64,000 bases of DNA from the NCBI GenBank assembly GCA_030847615.1, contig JAUMIR010000001.1, positions 441,184,687 through 441,248,686 on the forward strand, in the 5' to 3' direction. The notes below the pieces were generated by a model. That model searched no databases. It was not told where the DNA came from and was given only the letters and a program-made list of their open reading frames with translations. Source of the DNA: Gambelia wislizenii. Taxonomy: Eukaryota > Chordata > Lepidosauria > Squamata > Crotaphytidae. Made by a program: the position numbers and the translations under genes. Below are positions 1-12,071 of the stretch, one piece after another; position 1 is the first letter of the stretch, and each line of letters begins with the position of its first letter.

Positions 1-1737
1 GCAAAAACACTGAAAGCTGTTAATACTATTTTTTTTGCACACCCAACAAATGTTACACGCCATGCTGGGCTTGTCCACTCACCTACTTCCAAAGGAGCGT
101 GACTCTTTTCCATTCCAGTAGTTGAAGACCTTCAGCTTCAGTATGACTGTTTGTACAATAACTTATACTGCTGTAGAGCTACTTACCTAAAATTGTTTAG
201 GCACCTGTTTGTTGTTAATTTTAAGAAGTGGGTTTTTTTAAAAAAAAAATGAATAGAAAATGAATAGCATAGTAAACATCCCATTTGTCCACCGCACATC
301 ACTACAGTTATTTCTAATTTTCAAAACCATTAAAACTGTTCCACCAAAGAAGCCTTCCCAAACCACACGGAAGTCACTGGAAATACTAGCCAAGATTTAC
401 TTGGCCCAGTGTATTTACATCAGTACTGGGGGCTGCTTCTGCAGGAACACAAAGACAATTGGAGGCTCCCAAGTGTGGTTCCTCGCTCTGGACACGGATT
501 GGCTGTGAGAGTGTGACCGGACTCTATCAAGCTGCCCTACCCAGAGAAGCAGCAGCAGCAGCTATTTCGCTCCCACGTATACCAGCACAGCTTCTTCCTT
601 CGTGGGTACACAAGGTGGGGTTAGCTGACAAATGTGGAAGGTTTAAGCATTCTCCTTCCCCATTTGTTTGAAATTAACACCCTTTTGATCATGACATAAA
701 TTGTTTATGTACTAGAGGCTCTTGGATCTATTCATATGAATTTCTACAGTGTGCATGTGTGTGTGTTCTAAGTGGGAGAACAGGAAAAAAATGCATCCAG
801 ACTGTCCCTGAATGTACTTCTGTGGCCAATAGATGGCTGGCAGGGAGCTATGCCCAGAAGCCCCCAGCTGCCCTTCCACACTTCAGATGAATGTTGCACA
901 AGGAGGTGCTGGATATGTCCTTATGCAACATCTTACCAGGGGGGCCATCTATACATGGGGGGGGGGAACCAAAAACCAATAGCTTGCTCCACAGTAATAA
1001 CAAATTGCAGCAGCTATGATTTGGTTTAATGGGGGGGGGGGTTGCCCCAAAAGTGTTGCATGCCCACCCGTCAAGATAGCAGCCACAAGTAAAATTGCAT
1101 TTTAACTTACCTGAATTTGCCACTGTGGGAAATGTAGCACTCTTCTTGTACCCCATGTTTAGTAAGTTTAGGAAATTCCTTGCATGCTCAAGTTTCACCC
1201 CCACTTCTCTTCTCAGGCTGTTTTAGCCATTTGGAGCTATGGGGTGACCACTAAGTCATTCATCACATGGCCTCCTAATTTAAATGTTTTATTATGCTTT
1301 GTTCTTGGTTCCTTCTTGGGATCTGCAGCTTCTCCATGATGCTGCTTTTCTCCTTTTCCCCCTTTCCTCCATGTTCTCCATGCATCTAACTCCCAAAATC
1401 ACGAAGAAAAGAGGCAAGCTCTTGCTTACCCGCAATCACCTCTTTATCTGAGGAAATAATGGATATTACTGCTATAATACTCAGAGACTTCTGATTTGAT
1501 TATCCTAACCTGAACTTCTCAAGATTGGGTGAGTTTTCTACCCTGAACCTAATCCTCCTAGTTAGTTAAGGACCTTAGATTTGTTTTGAACATGTAGATT
1601 ATGATTGCTATACCTTTAGTAAACTTTAGATATGCATTTTTAAACAAACGTCTTTATTGTCCTTAATTTGTCTACTTTTGACTGGGTAATTAGACCACAT
1701 ATAAATGCAAATCAAGCTTAGTCAGTCTTCTCTGCTA
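1..1737. other. Intergenic, nothing recognised
   Basis: No exon, RNA gene or named repeat is recognised. The stretch holds two guanine runs near 958 and 1030 and a short TG run near 755. The open frames here are short, unconserved to the eye and start at arbitrary positions. Confidence 0.6.
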
Positions 1738-1837
1738 ACTCTGCTTACTTTGAAAGAAACCTTTCTTAAGAAGATATTCCTAAAGGCTCCCTGGAATCTT
1801 TAATAAATTTTTGATTTTATACTCATACACCCCAACA
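1738..1837 (+). mobile_element. Copia-type LTR, 3' end fragment
   Basis: The last part of an LTR ending in CCCCAACA. The same tail (a CTGGAATCTTTAAT block followed by an AT-rich stretch and ACACCCCAACA) closes the LTR that ends at 61563. Only the final hundred bases or so can be aligned by eye; the left limit is approximate. Confidence 0.6.
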
Positions 1838-2720
1838 GCTACCACCAAACTTTCTTTAAAAAAAATATTTCCTATGTGAAATAGAGTGATATTTCACCTT
1901 TACTAAAAAGACCAAAAAATAAATAAAAATCCTTGTTTTATTGCCTTAGCACTTGTTTGCTAAGGCAAAAATCCAACATGGCGGCTCTGGGCACTTGCCT
2001 TATTAGCAAGTCCTTCCCCCTGTGCTCATCTAGGCAATCAGCTTTGCATTTCCACTCAAATGGGAAGTGATTCAAAGTGAATTGCTTGTCCCAACGAGCA
2101 GAAATGTGCATCCCCCTTGCTGTTTTTAAAAAACTCCAGGAAAAGCTGCAAAGGCTTTTCCTTTGGCATTTTTGATGTTTTTGCCCCACCCTCACCTTCT
2201 GAATACGTATCATGATGCAGGATCCCGTTAAGACAGGCAGGATTCTTCTTGCATTCTGTGAGGAGTATTTTCACCATTTAGACAGCCCCAGGAATTAACA
2301 CTAGTGCAAGCCACTAACAAGATTCTGGCCACTGAACGTTCAAACAATGTATCATAGACATTTCTGCACTGTTTGTTCATATCACTATCATGCTACCAAC
2401 TATTTTACTGCCACATAGTAAACTAAATTTTGATTCACTCAGACTAGAAGATTAACTTGCCAATATGACTGTTCATTCACCCTCACACTTTCTCCATAAT
2501 GGAAATGGGGATATGGACAAAGATATACAGGAAATCTATATTAGGAAAGAACAGCTTTCTTGCTTCCTGTCTACAACAACCAGTGTCATTTATGTACAAC
2601 TCTGTGGAAATATTTGCAATGCTATTAAATGTAAAATACTCATTACAGTAATATTATTAGAGAGTAATTCCCCCTCTTGCTCAGCAATCTCTTCTGCATT
2701 GACACTCTGGCAGTAAGTTT
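1838..2720. other. Intergenic, nothing recognised
   Basis: AT-rich sequence without a recognisable exon or repeat. Open frames on the minus strand around 1938-2277 have no familiar motif. Confidence 0.5.
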
Positions 2721-2778
2721 ACCACTTGCTCTGATGAAGTCCCATTGACTTTCATGGGGCCGAACCAGAGTAAGTGGT
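2721..2778. repeat. Short palindrome, MITE-like
   Basis: Arms ACCACTTGCTCTG (2721-2733) and CAGAGTAAGTGGT (2766-2778) are inverted repeats with one mismatch around a 32-base spacer. It resembles the small palindromes scattered in squamate genomes, but no target-site duplication was found. Confidence 0.5.
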
Positions 2779-4385
2779 TATTGAATGACAGCTTTTGGCT
2801 CTTTGGCTGAACCCCTCTTTGATCAGACAAAGGAAGCAGCTTATTGATGGAGCAAAATATTTTCCTCCTGCATTGCTGAGCAAACATTCCTCAGGAAACC
2901 CAGTAACCATAATCAGCTATCAAACACATGTACTGTATGAATGTTGTGTATTGAATCCATTGTTCCCTTTGATCTGTGTTTCTGATATCTGTGCTTACCA
3001 GATGCTCAGAACTTCAAAAAGTTTCTTGATCCTTTTGTCTGAATTTTTATGTGGCCAAATGTTTGAAGTGGCCTTTTAACCAATCTTAAAATTTGTGGCT
3101 CACAAAAATTCAAAAAGAAAGATAATGTAGTGATAATGCTGCAAAGTGGAAATAAACAGCAGATTGCATGCAGTCCAACATTGCATTGGGATACACACAC
3201 ACAAAGAGTTAGCCAAGTAAATTACTCCATTTTTTTACCCAGTAGTAAAATATCTTCATCATTTGACGTGGGTTTGCCTTCTCATCACAAATTGGAATTC
3301 CAGTTGTGTGTCATCTAGGTGAGCATCAAAGGTTTTCTTTTAAAGGGCTAACATAACTTGCTGGGTATATATTTCCAGCTCAGACAGATTGTAATAAAAC
3401 AAGGCTAATTACAATCCCAGGTGTTGGGTGCTAAAGAAACTGAAAAACGTTACATACTTTCAGAAAACAGGGAACTTAAATACAAAGTTCAGATGAGAAA
3501 CACATGACACTTTAACTCCTCCTGTCCCAGTTACAGCTCAAAGTCCTTTACACTGGGATCTGTTATCAGGGACAGTCTTACCCTTCCTTCATGCCTACAG
3601 AGGCTGGCACTTTGGGTAACCAGTGCAACCTCAGTGCATGGGCTTGTACCACTCTCACCAGAAAGACACTCTTTGTACTTGCTGGTTGTGGGCTTCTGGG
3701 AATTGTAGCCCCATAAATAAATTTGCCAGAGCTCTAGGACAAAGGACTGTTAATGGGAAATGGACAAAAAAGGTAGGAGGACAGGCAGGCAAAAAAATCC
3801 AAGCCCAGCGGCTGAAATGTGTACACATAAGTAAATAGATTAATAGCCTAAAATGAGTCAAATGTTTGCAAGAAAATGTTTTTACAGTGAATATATGCCC
3901 TATTTGGACTTGATGCTGATGATTTCTTTCACAATCTACCAGTTGTTACTGACTGAAGTTTTGGGCCATCAATTATTTGGATGCTATCCAAGAATCCAGG
4001 AATCAGTGAATGCAGTAGTACCTTAAAATTCATAGATTAGTGTGAGAATGTGTATTTCTTCTACGCCTTGTGGAGTGCAATTGCACAAGAGGTTGTCAGC
4101 CATGTGCATTGACTGTTGATCCACATATGTTGCATTACACTGATTTTCCATTCAGGGGTTGCATAACATAATTTCACCAGCAGATATTATGCTATGCTGA
4201 AGTAGTATAGGATCGTGGTCATGATGGGAACACACTAGCCCCATTCCCTTCCTTACATATTTCCATTTTCTTCTGAAGGGGAGAGTTTCTTCTATGCATG
4301 GAGACTCCCCACTTGATGCAGAATAATGGAAGCAGTGACAGAGGTAGGTGGGACACTCATTAGGACAGACATTAGGAAAGCGTTT
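2779..4385. other. Intergenic, nothing recognised
   Basis: No coding or repeat signal that I can name. A stretch near 3690-3715 resembles the GGGAATTGTAG core common in squamate MITEs but is too short to classify. Confidence 0.5.
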
Positions 4386-4463
4386 GGGAATGGGTTTTTA
4401 ACTGCAATTCCCAGTGGCCATGTTGGGAATAATAGTGCCAAAGTAACTTTTCCAAGCTCTGGA
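4386..4463. repeat. Dispersed repeat piece (AAGCTCTG family)
   Basis: A short block with an AATTCCCAGT core followed by AGTAACTTTTCCAAGCTCTG. Related blocks, more diverged, occur near 12025-12069 and 13707-13768, there next to CR1 fragments. The parent element is not identified. Confidence 0.4.
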
Positions 4464-4473
4464 ATGTGATTAC

Positions 4474-5015
4474 TGTTGGAAAAATCCAGCATTCTCCCCC
4501 TCCCGCCCTACTTATTTGCTATTAGAGCAAATGAGTAACAGTTAGGATAGGGTCTCCTGCATGCCTTTCTCTCATCCTATCTTTAATGAGCATGGTTGCA
4601 AATAGTCCACAACCAAACTACAAGATCACGTGACCTAGGTTATTTGCCTTCTGGTCTTTCACCTTTTACTACTCTTTCTTCTTGCCTTGGACACTGAAGC
4701 TGCTCTCTCCATTTTGCTTCACAAGAATGCCTTCCTCCTCACTGAAATGGTGAGTGAAGATGAACCTCTTTCTTATCCAAAATCTATTCATTAGCTTAGT
4801 TAGGATGCAGGCTACATGCATATATGTAGATTCAAAGCCATTAGTAAAGCTTAAGTTTTCTTTCAACAAGAAGTTCCCTGCCTCTTTGTTCTTGTGATTG
4901 GGTCAAAGCACTGTACCTTTGAGTCACACTTCAAGCTCTGCTCTACTACAATAAAGTTAATACCTGACAGTTTTAACTTTTAATAAGTTTCCCAAAAAGG
5001 GCTAACACCCTGGGA
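4474..5015 (+). mobile_element. Copia-type solo LTR
   Basis: Starts TGTTGGAAAAATCCAGCATT. It runs parallel to the LTR starting at 56593: both share the ATCCAGCATTC start, a CACATGACCTAGGT-like block, a TTAGTTAGGATG block and a TTAGTAAAGCTTAAGT block. The 3' boundary is not sharp; no duplication of the target was confirmed. No internal copia coding sequence is attached, so it is taken as a solo LTR. Confidence 0.6.
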
Positions 5016-5058
5016 CCTCAAATTTTACTACAATTACATAATATCTCCCCTTATTGTT

Positions 5059-5694
5059 ATTATGTGGTATCAAGTCAGCTTTTACCTATGGTGACCCTAT
5101 GAATGAGATACCTCCAAAAGATCCTGTTATTAACAGCCCTGCTCAGGTCAAACTCAGGGCTGTGCCTTCCTTGACTGAGTGTATTTTCAATCCTGCAGCG
5201 CAGTCTTTCTCTTTTCCTACTGCCTTCTACTTTGCCAAGCATTGTTGTCTTTTTCTAGTGAATCAATTCTTTCCATCAAATGTCCTATGGCATTAACAAG
5301 CATTATTGGCTTTTCCAATGAGTCATGTTTCACAATACATCAAAAGTACAATAACCTTAGTTTACTCATTATGGCTGCTAGTGAGAGTTCGTCCATGCTT
5401 GGCTCTCAAATCCATTTATTTGCGAAGTCAAAGGCTTTCATGGACAGCATCCATAGATTTTCCTTGTTTTTCTTCTGGGCTGTGAGGCTGTGTTCTGAAA
5501 TAGTTTCTTTCTGACATTTTGCCTGCATCTGTGGCTGGCATCCTCAGAGAATGAGGATGCCAGCCACAGATGCAGGCGAAACATCAGAAAGAAACTATTT
5601 CAGAACACGGCCTCACAACCCGGGAAAAAACCAAGGAAATCCATTTATTTGTCTTTGTGGTGGTTCATAGTATCTGTAAAACTCTTCTCCAGCA
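5059..5694 (-). mobile_element. BovB (RTE) LINE 3' end, 5'-truncated
   Basis: On the minus strand this matches the familiar 3' end of squamate BovB: the GGTGACCCTATGAATGAGA block near 5089, the AACAGCCCTGCTCAGGTC block near 5131, the CTACTGCCTTCTACTTTGCC block near 5218 and the CTTCTCCAGCAC block near 5683. The element is interrupted at 5423-5636 by a Penelope-like insertion with a 15-bp duplication and continues on the other side. No coding capacity remains. Confidence 0.75.
5423..5636. mobile_element. Inverted Penelope-like dimer with hammerhead-like cores
   Basis: Two copies of one sequence meet head to head around position 5549, with arms of about 88 bp. Each arm has the hammerhead ribozyme layout CTGANGA, stem II (TGCC/GGC around an AGCCACAGAT loop) and GAAAC. 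Such ribozymes are known in Penelope-like retroelements. The right arm reads TGAGGA then GCGAAACATC and lacks the leading C; the left arm (minus strand) keeps CTGAGGA but reads GCAAAATGTC. Neither core is intact. The 15-bp repeat AAATCCATTTATTTG at 5408-5422 and 5637-5651 is the target-site duplication, inside BovB sequence. Confidence 0.65.
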
Positions 5695-5695
5695 C

Positions 5696-5960
5696 TATCG
5701 AACCATGGAACTGTAGAGCTGGAAGAGACCACGAGGGCCATCCAGTCCAACCCCCTGCCATGCAGGAATACACAATCAAAGCACTCCCAACAGATGGCCA
5801 TCTGGCCTCTGTTTGAAAACCTCCAAAGAAAAAGATCCCCCAAACATTCCAAGGCAGCGTGTTCTACTGTCAAACAGCTCTTACTGTCAGGAAGTTCTTC
5901 ATAATATTTATGTGGAATCTGATTTCCTTTAGCTTGCTCTGTTGCTCCATGTCATAGGAC
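5696..5960 (-). mobile_element. CR1 LINE 3' end fragment
   Basis: Begins with the end of CR1 in reverse orientation (GTAGAGCTGGAAGAGACCAC, then CCATCCAGTCCAACCCCCTG) and runs into the end of ORF2, degraded by frameshifts. Five comparable fragments are in this window. Typical 5' truncation. Confidence 0.85.
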
Positions 5961-6539
5961 TTACAGTATCTACACTAGTGAAAAAACCTGGATCCTCCCC
6001 AGAATCTGGCCTGATAATGCCACATGACATGCATCCTTTTCCTGAACTTGGTGCAACAATGCCACATGGTGTATGGCCTTATCCTCACCATACTTGGGGA
6101 ATGCCACCTTAATCTGTGTTTTAGAAAACTGTAGTGTGAACAATCCATCCGCACTGGATTTGGGGTGGGGAGGAGAGGAAGGACAAGCGTTGCCTAAGGC
6201 ACCTCCATCCCCCCTTCCTAAGTGCCACTTCCTCATTCCAAAGGCAGAGCCCCAGCACTAGTCACTAGTTGCTCTTTCTGAGGTCAGAATGAACAACCTG
6301 TCCTGTCATCACCAGGCTGGCTGCCCATTCTGACTCCAGAGAGAGTGATTAGCTCTGGGGCTTTGCTTTCATGGAGCTCAGAGGAGGTGGCTGGTTAGTG
6401 GTAGAGGCAGACCCATAACTTCACTGGTAAAAATCTGGATGCAGATTTGGGCTTTGGCAGGTAAGGTGTGATGCTTAAATCTGGGCCAGATTAGTCTGAA
6501 TTTCATGCGCCACAGCTGTGGGACAAAGTAGTCCAATTT

Positions 6540-7060
6540 ACATCTAGATTTTAACCCCCAGTGTAATCAAGGCCCTATTCTCTGGAGCAGCAGAAGACAA
6601 ACTATTCAGCTCCCAAAGCAGCTCCTCATAGAGCACGGTTTCCAGATCTTTATCATTTTGGACACATTCCAGTTTGTTAGTATCCTTCTTGAATTGTTGT
6701 GCCCAGAACTGGACACAGTATTCTAGGTGAGGTCTGACCAAAGCAGATTAGAGTGGTATTATTACTTCCCTCTATCTAGACACAATACTCCTATTGATGC
6801 AGCCTAGAATCGCATTGGCTTTTTGCATTGGCTGCCACATCACACTGCTGACTCATGTTCAGCTTGTGGTCCACTAAGACTCCTAGATCCCTTTCACCTG
6901 TACTGTGGTCAAGCCAAGTGTCACCCATCCTATATCTGTGCATTTCATTTTTTTCTGCCTAAGTATAGTATCCTACATTTCTCCCTGTTAAGATTAGTTT
7001 TCTTAGTTTGGGCCCAGCTCTCCAATCTGTTAAAGTCATCCCTGTCCCAGTATGCTCCCA
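6540..7060 (-). mobile_element. CR1-related LINE fragment
   Basis: Near 6740-6700 the minus strand encodes [12 protein letters not shown], the conserved motif close to the C-terminus of CR1 ORF2 reverse transcriptase, followed by KLECVQ. The rest of the frame is degraded and stops at 6544. The adjoining 6742-7060 has the style of dispersed amniote repeats attached to the same family but no clear coding content. Confidence 0.65.
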
Positions 7061-7261
7061 TGCTGTCTCCATTCAGCTCTGGGTTTTGTTGTTGTCATTG
7101 TTGTTGATGGACAAAAGCCTTCAATAGATCTGTTCCATTTCAGTAACAGAATCACAGGCTTGTGGAAAGGCACCCCGTTCCTGTGGCATGATCTGAGAGG
7201 TCCATACCAAACACTTGCAGGTACAATCCAGGTGACAACTTTTTTTTTTTTTGGTACCCTC

Positions 7262-7445
7262 CCCTGCTTACTTGGATTTTTTAAGTGGGAGAAAATATGG
7301 AATATGCATAACTTGAAAACGTTATCAGTAAGAACAAAAGAAAATTATGATAAGATAGTATGGAGGTGGTATCTAACACCAGTAAGAGTGAACCAAATAG
7401 ATAAAAAGTATTCAGCACAGTGTTGGAGGGGATGTCAAGTGTGTT
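7262..7445 (+). mobile_element. L1 ORF2 C-terminal fragment
   Basis: The plus strand reads ENYDKIVWRWYLTPVRVN then YSAQCWRGC, the region near the C-terminus of L1 ORF2. A related RWYLTPARL motif is present in the longer L1 at 24.4 kb. The fragment is short and the frame then runs into unrelated sequence. Confidence 0.75.
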
Positions 7446-7800
7446 TAGGTGCTTGGTTTAAGTTTTTGACATTTGGTTGTCTTTTTATTTTTAAATTTCC
7501 TGCACGATGCTGGCCTCGTTGTAAGGTCCTGTAAGTAAGTACAGAACACTTGTGGTGGCAATTGGGACATCCAGGTAAGTGACAGCCTTTTTTGTACCGT
7601 TCCCCTGTTTATTTTTTTGTGTGTGGTTTTTTAGTGTGTTTAGGTACTTGGTTTAATTTTGTAATGCTTATTTTTGGTTTTATTTTTGTATTTCCCGTGC
7701 AATGTCGGCCTCCCTGTAAGGGCCTGGAAGGTCTGTGCCAAACACTTCCAGTGCCAATTGGAACATCCAGGTAAGTGACAGTCCTTTCCCCCCCTCCCTG
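7437..7800. repeat. Diverged tandem duplication, about 195-bp period
   Basis: GTGTGTTTAGGTGCTTGGTT at 7439 recurs as GTGTGTTTAGGTACTTGGTT at 7634, and the following CATCCAGGTAAGTGACAG block recurs at about 7569 and 7767. A related CCAGGTGACA block occurs at 7228. Two units and part of a third are visible. Origin unknown. Confidence 0.65.
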
Positions 7801-10357
7801 GGTTACTTGGAATTTTTTTCTTTTTTTCCTGCTTGCTGTCAAAAGCAGGAAAAAAACTTTTTTTTTAATTTCCCCCACGCTCAGAATTTCAAATAAGGAA
7901 GTGAATGGGGCTCTCTTTGAGAGCTCCATTCACACCTGGGCTGCCAAGGGGAGGAGGAGGACTTTTAAAACTGCAAAAAGGTAGGTGTCTTTAAAAAAAT
8001 ATTCAGTTACAGGGATGGGAGTTGGGTGGTATTTAGAAGGCGAGACAGGGATGCTATATTTGGTGCCCGTCTGATAATGTCCAGACTTCCCCAACAGCAA
8101 TTTGGAAAGTGCAGAACACAGAAGATGTAGGCAGTGATGCATTTGACATCAGCCCATCCCCATCAGAGAGTGGCAACATTGCCACAGGGAGTGGCAACAT
8201 TGAGCAGGGCATGCTGGACTGGAATAACTTCAGGGAGGGGTTGAACAGAGAAGCCCAAACAGAACAGCTAGAGTTTGCATGCAGATATCATTGCAAACAA
8301 AAGCAGTAGGCACAGCAGGCAGAGAAAGTTAGCTGTGAGCATACCAGAACAAGGACTGAAAACACTAGCTAGGAAATGCCTCAACTGTGGATGTGAAAAT
8401 CTGCCAGTCTCATTTTCAATGCATTTTCTACAAAATTTCAGTGGCATCTACATACCGTTTTGGTTCTATATTGAGTTTTTAATGCTTTGCCTCCTTCCCA
8501 CATGGTAATCTGTGCACCTTTCCCGAAAAAATATATAGATTTTTCTAATGTACATTTTTGTACACATTTTCCCCACTGGCTAAAGCATACTCACATGTAT
8601 TTTTCAAATGTACATAATGTCATTGTACGTTTTCTTTCAAATGTATTTTAATTGTGGACATGGTGTGAATCTTTAAGGAAAGATGAACTCCATCACATTC
8701 CCAGTTTCAGGAGGTACAAAGTGGCTGGCTAGAATCCTATTTATTACATATGTCACTGGAATGCTGGCATAGGTTTTACCTACCCTGACAGCCCCCACAT
8801 TGGAATATCTCACAATTGGCAAATATTTAATAATCTGACTTGATGTAGCCTTCCATGTGGTTGGCCAGTAAACCAAGGACTCCACAGATACTAAGGTTGG
8901 AGTCATGTACAACTTAGGGAGGGGCTTTTGGAAATTCCTCAAATAGGTCATACCCAGGTCAGAGTTCTTTCTGAAGAACACCTGGAAACGAGTCACTCAC
9001 TAATCCATTCAAAAATAGCAGAGTCCTCAATGGTTGCAAAATGGGTTTTTCCTCCCTACCCCTCCTCACAATAGAAGTTGCCTGCTCCTCTTCAATTCCC
9101 AACATATTGCCCATTAACAATCATTAACGCATCTGGAGAACCCTTTGTCTAGTCCTAGGAAACTCAAAGAAACATTGTATTCTACTCTAAATCTCATCGC
9201 TTCAATGGAATTATTAAATATAAATATCACCCCAAAACACCACCCAAATGTCCACAGTTCCTCATCCTCCCTCCATGCTGCCGGTTTGCTATGTGACACT
9301 CTGATCGCAACTCTGAGCTTCTGCTGCATGAATCTGCTCTTCAGATAGGTAAAATATAACCCACAATATCCTTATTCTGTTCCTCTAGCCAAATACTTCC
9401 TGCTTTCTTCAACAGCCTTGTGTGATTGCTTGAAGCTTGAGTGGTAGTGTGAATGCTGTTAAGACTAAATTCCAATAAAGAACATTTAATTGTACCTTCT
9501 GGCTTGAGTCCATTTAGTGATTACCGGTATACATAGGTAAAAAATCCTGCCATTACCCAGCCTCTCCTGCCATTTTGAGCTAATTAAAAATTTCCCATAT
9601 TAAGATTCAGACACTAGTGGGATCATCATGGACCCACACACAATTCAGGTAACAGAGGTCTTTTTTAGGAGGGGTCATTGTAGAGGGAGGAATTCATCAC
9701 TTTGCTCGCACAATGAATCCCCTCCTCCTCATCTGTTGCCTTCATCACTACCCCCTGATGTGGCTGTTTAGTGGTTGGTAGAGAGTAGCAGGCAACAAGG
9801 AATCATCCAGGTATGTCCCTATAGCTGAACATGCAATGACAACATCATCACCTGGGACCTCTGAAGCACCCCTGGGATATCCCAAAGAATTGCTTTGCCA
9901 CTCTATGTCCAGTTGCAGGGACATAGCCAGATGCTTCTCAGCTGTCTCCCCACTTTCCATTGACCACTAAATAGGCATGTTAGTGATGTGTGTGTGCAAG
10001 CAACAGGTGAGTCCTTTGTGAGGGGATATGGAGTTCCCCCTGGGCAGCACTTTACACTCTGTTTCTCTATGCAGGGTCCCAGCCAATGTTTCTATAGGGA
10101 AAACCACAGGGAGAACCCAACAAATTACTGTTTCCCCCATCCTGAGCCTCAGCCAATTTGTTCTGCAGCCCATAAAACAGGGGCGGGGAAAAACGTGGCT
10201 GGTGGGCTGCATGTGGTCTCTGAGGACCCATTTTGTAGATTCCAGAAGCTCATAGATGGTTTTTTAAAATACCAGAAAAACAAGTGAATTTTAAAAGTTC
10301 AACAGAAAGAGGACAGTCTTTTGTCCCCTTGCTACTCCCAAACTTAGAAATAAGGAA
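7801..10357. other. Intergenic, nothing recognised
   Basis: No exon or named repeat is recognised over 2.5 kb. A 107-residue minus-strand frame at 8673-8996 and a 99-residue plus frame at 9988-10287 show no family motif. An AATAAAG near 9475 is a lone polyadenylation-like hexamer. Confidence 0.45.
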
Positions 10358-10489
10358 CAGGGCTGTTTTACCTTTAATAGTTGTGTAGATGTGGGAATTG
10401 CGAGTTATGTAGAAGAGGGAACTTCAGCAAGTGTTGTTTGCCATGGAAATTCCCTCTTCTACATAACTATTAATGATACAAGAGCCCTG
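10358..10489. mobile_element. Palindromic MITE, hAT-like ends
   Basis: Ends CAGGGCT and AGCCCTG are inverted. Inside, TTATGTAGAAGAGGGAA and TTCCCTCTTCTACATAA form an exact inverted repeat around a short loop near 10435. The ends are hAT-like but an 8-bp target duplication was not found, so the class is tentative. Confidence 0.5.
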
Positions 10490-11035
10490 TGTCTTATTTC
10501 ACCTGTCAGCCCTTCCCAAATCACCACAAAATGGCCATGCTTTAGCTATTTCCTGGAACCAGAAGTGATGCAATGTCAGGCAGCCCACCAGCTCCCTCTT
10601 CTCTTCCCCAAAGCTGCCCAGTCCTGCCATAAATCTTTCAGTCCCAACAGCCTGCATCCTTGCATCTTATGGCACAACCAGGGCCAGTTTAACCAGTCTG
10701 CCAAATCAGCATTGGCAGGGGGCCCCAAGGTCAAGGGGGCCCCCCTGCTGACCTCCTTATCTGACAAAGGAGACAGCCAGGAAACAGCCAGGAGGAGCTG
10801 CTGCTTTGTAGCCCCCTCCTACCCTCCTCTTCCAAAAACTTCCTGCTGGCTTAAAAAAAAAAACAGCATCTCCCAGGCTAGAAAGAGAAAGAGAAAGAAG
10901 AAGCAGCCCTCCGTGGCAGAAGCTGGAGGGAGTTTGCTGCTGCAAAATGCAAGCCAGTCAGGCATGTCAGAGAGGGCTGAGTGTGTGTGTATGAGAGAGG
11001 GGGGGAATTTGAGGGTTGTCTCTTTTCCTCAGAAA

Positions 11036-11098
11036 GGGTTTCTTTCTTTCTTCCTTCCTTCCTTCCTTCCTTCCTTCCTTCCTTCCTTCCCTCCCTTT
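11036..11098 (+). repeat. (TTCC)n microsatellite
   Basis: A run of TTCC units, preceded by TTTC units, inside the hAT element. Confidence 0.95.
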
Positions 11099-11237
11099 CA
11101 TTCCTTCCACATAAATCCCCTCCAGTCCATCCTTCCTGCTGCTCTTAACATGTCTTGTTTCCTCTCCCCTCCCTTTCCCCCCTTGGTCTTCTTCAGCTTC
11201 CTCCCCTTGCTACCAACTGAGTTCAGCCTGCAAAAGA

Positions 11238-11470
11238 AATGTGTGTGTGTTTGCCTATGTGCCTTCAAGTCATTTCCGACTAAGGCAAACCTACCATGGG
11301 GTTTTCTAGGCAAGGTTTGTTCAAAGAGGGTGTGCCTTTGTCTTCCTTTGAGTCTGAGAGAGTGTGACTTGTCTAAGGCCAGCCAGTGGGTATTCATGGC
11401 TGAGTAAGGATTCAGACCCTGGTCTCCATAGTCATAGTGCAATGCTGAAACTTCTACAACACTCTAGCTC
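11238..11470 (-). mobile_element. Sauria SINE
   Basis: Reverse orientation. The GTGCCTTCAAGTCATTTCCG tail comes first in plus coordinates, then GGGGTTTTCTAGGCAAG, GAGAGTGTGACTTG and the tRNA-derived head ending near 11460. This is the tRNA-derived SINE of squamates with a BovB-like tail. The head is partly degraded. Confidence 0.85.
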
Positions 11471-11597
11471 TTTTAACAGAAGAATATAAAGAATATACAT
11501 TAAAATTTGGAGTAATATTACTGGGAACAATGGTTTTATTGTTGTCACTAAAACACTAGTATCCCATTAGTATTATGTGAGAGACATTGGCCTAGAG

Positions 11598-11963
11598 CAG
11601 TGGTTCTTAACCTTTTCTTTACCAGGAACCCCCTTTAAATATCTTTTGTTGCCCCAAGACTTAACTCAAGATTCAAAACCCTAATAATAATAGCTAATAA
11701 TATTGTTTAAATAATAATAGCTAACAACAACAACAATACAATTACACCATCCATTAAACTTTCCCTCAGAGGCACTCTTGCTTCTTCCTGCAAGTTTGTG
11801 GCTAGAGTGGATTGAATGGCAATGTGCAGGCCAAGCCAGCCAGCCTTTGCCTTGGTTCCTGTCACGTGGCTGCTCCACTACAGGGAGGAGGTGGGCCAAG
11901 CAGCCTTCAAGCCTTTGTGGACCCGCTGTGAGGACATTGCAGACCCCAAGTTAAGAACCACTG
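11598..11963. mobile_element. hAT MITE
   Basis: Terminal repeats CAGTGGTTCTTAACCTT and, at the other end, AAGTTAAGAACCACTG. Flanks GCCTAGAG (11590-11597) and GGCTAGAG (11964-11971) are an 8-bp duplication with one change. Nested in the larger hAT element. No coding sequence. Confidence 0.85.
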
Positions 11964-12071
11964 GGCTAGAGAATGCTGGAAAAGGAACAATGCAATGAGA
12001 CCTTGAGAAGGGTGCTGGCAGGGGGATTTTGGGAGGTGTAATCCAAGAGTAACTTTCCCAGGCTCTGAATG

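Noticed and set aside
10391..11407. 338-codon open frame on the plus strand
   Set aside because: It runs through a palindromic MITE, a hAT element, a TTCC microsatellite and part of a SINE; low-complexity residues and no domain.
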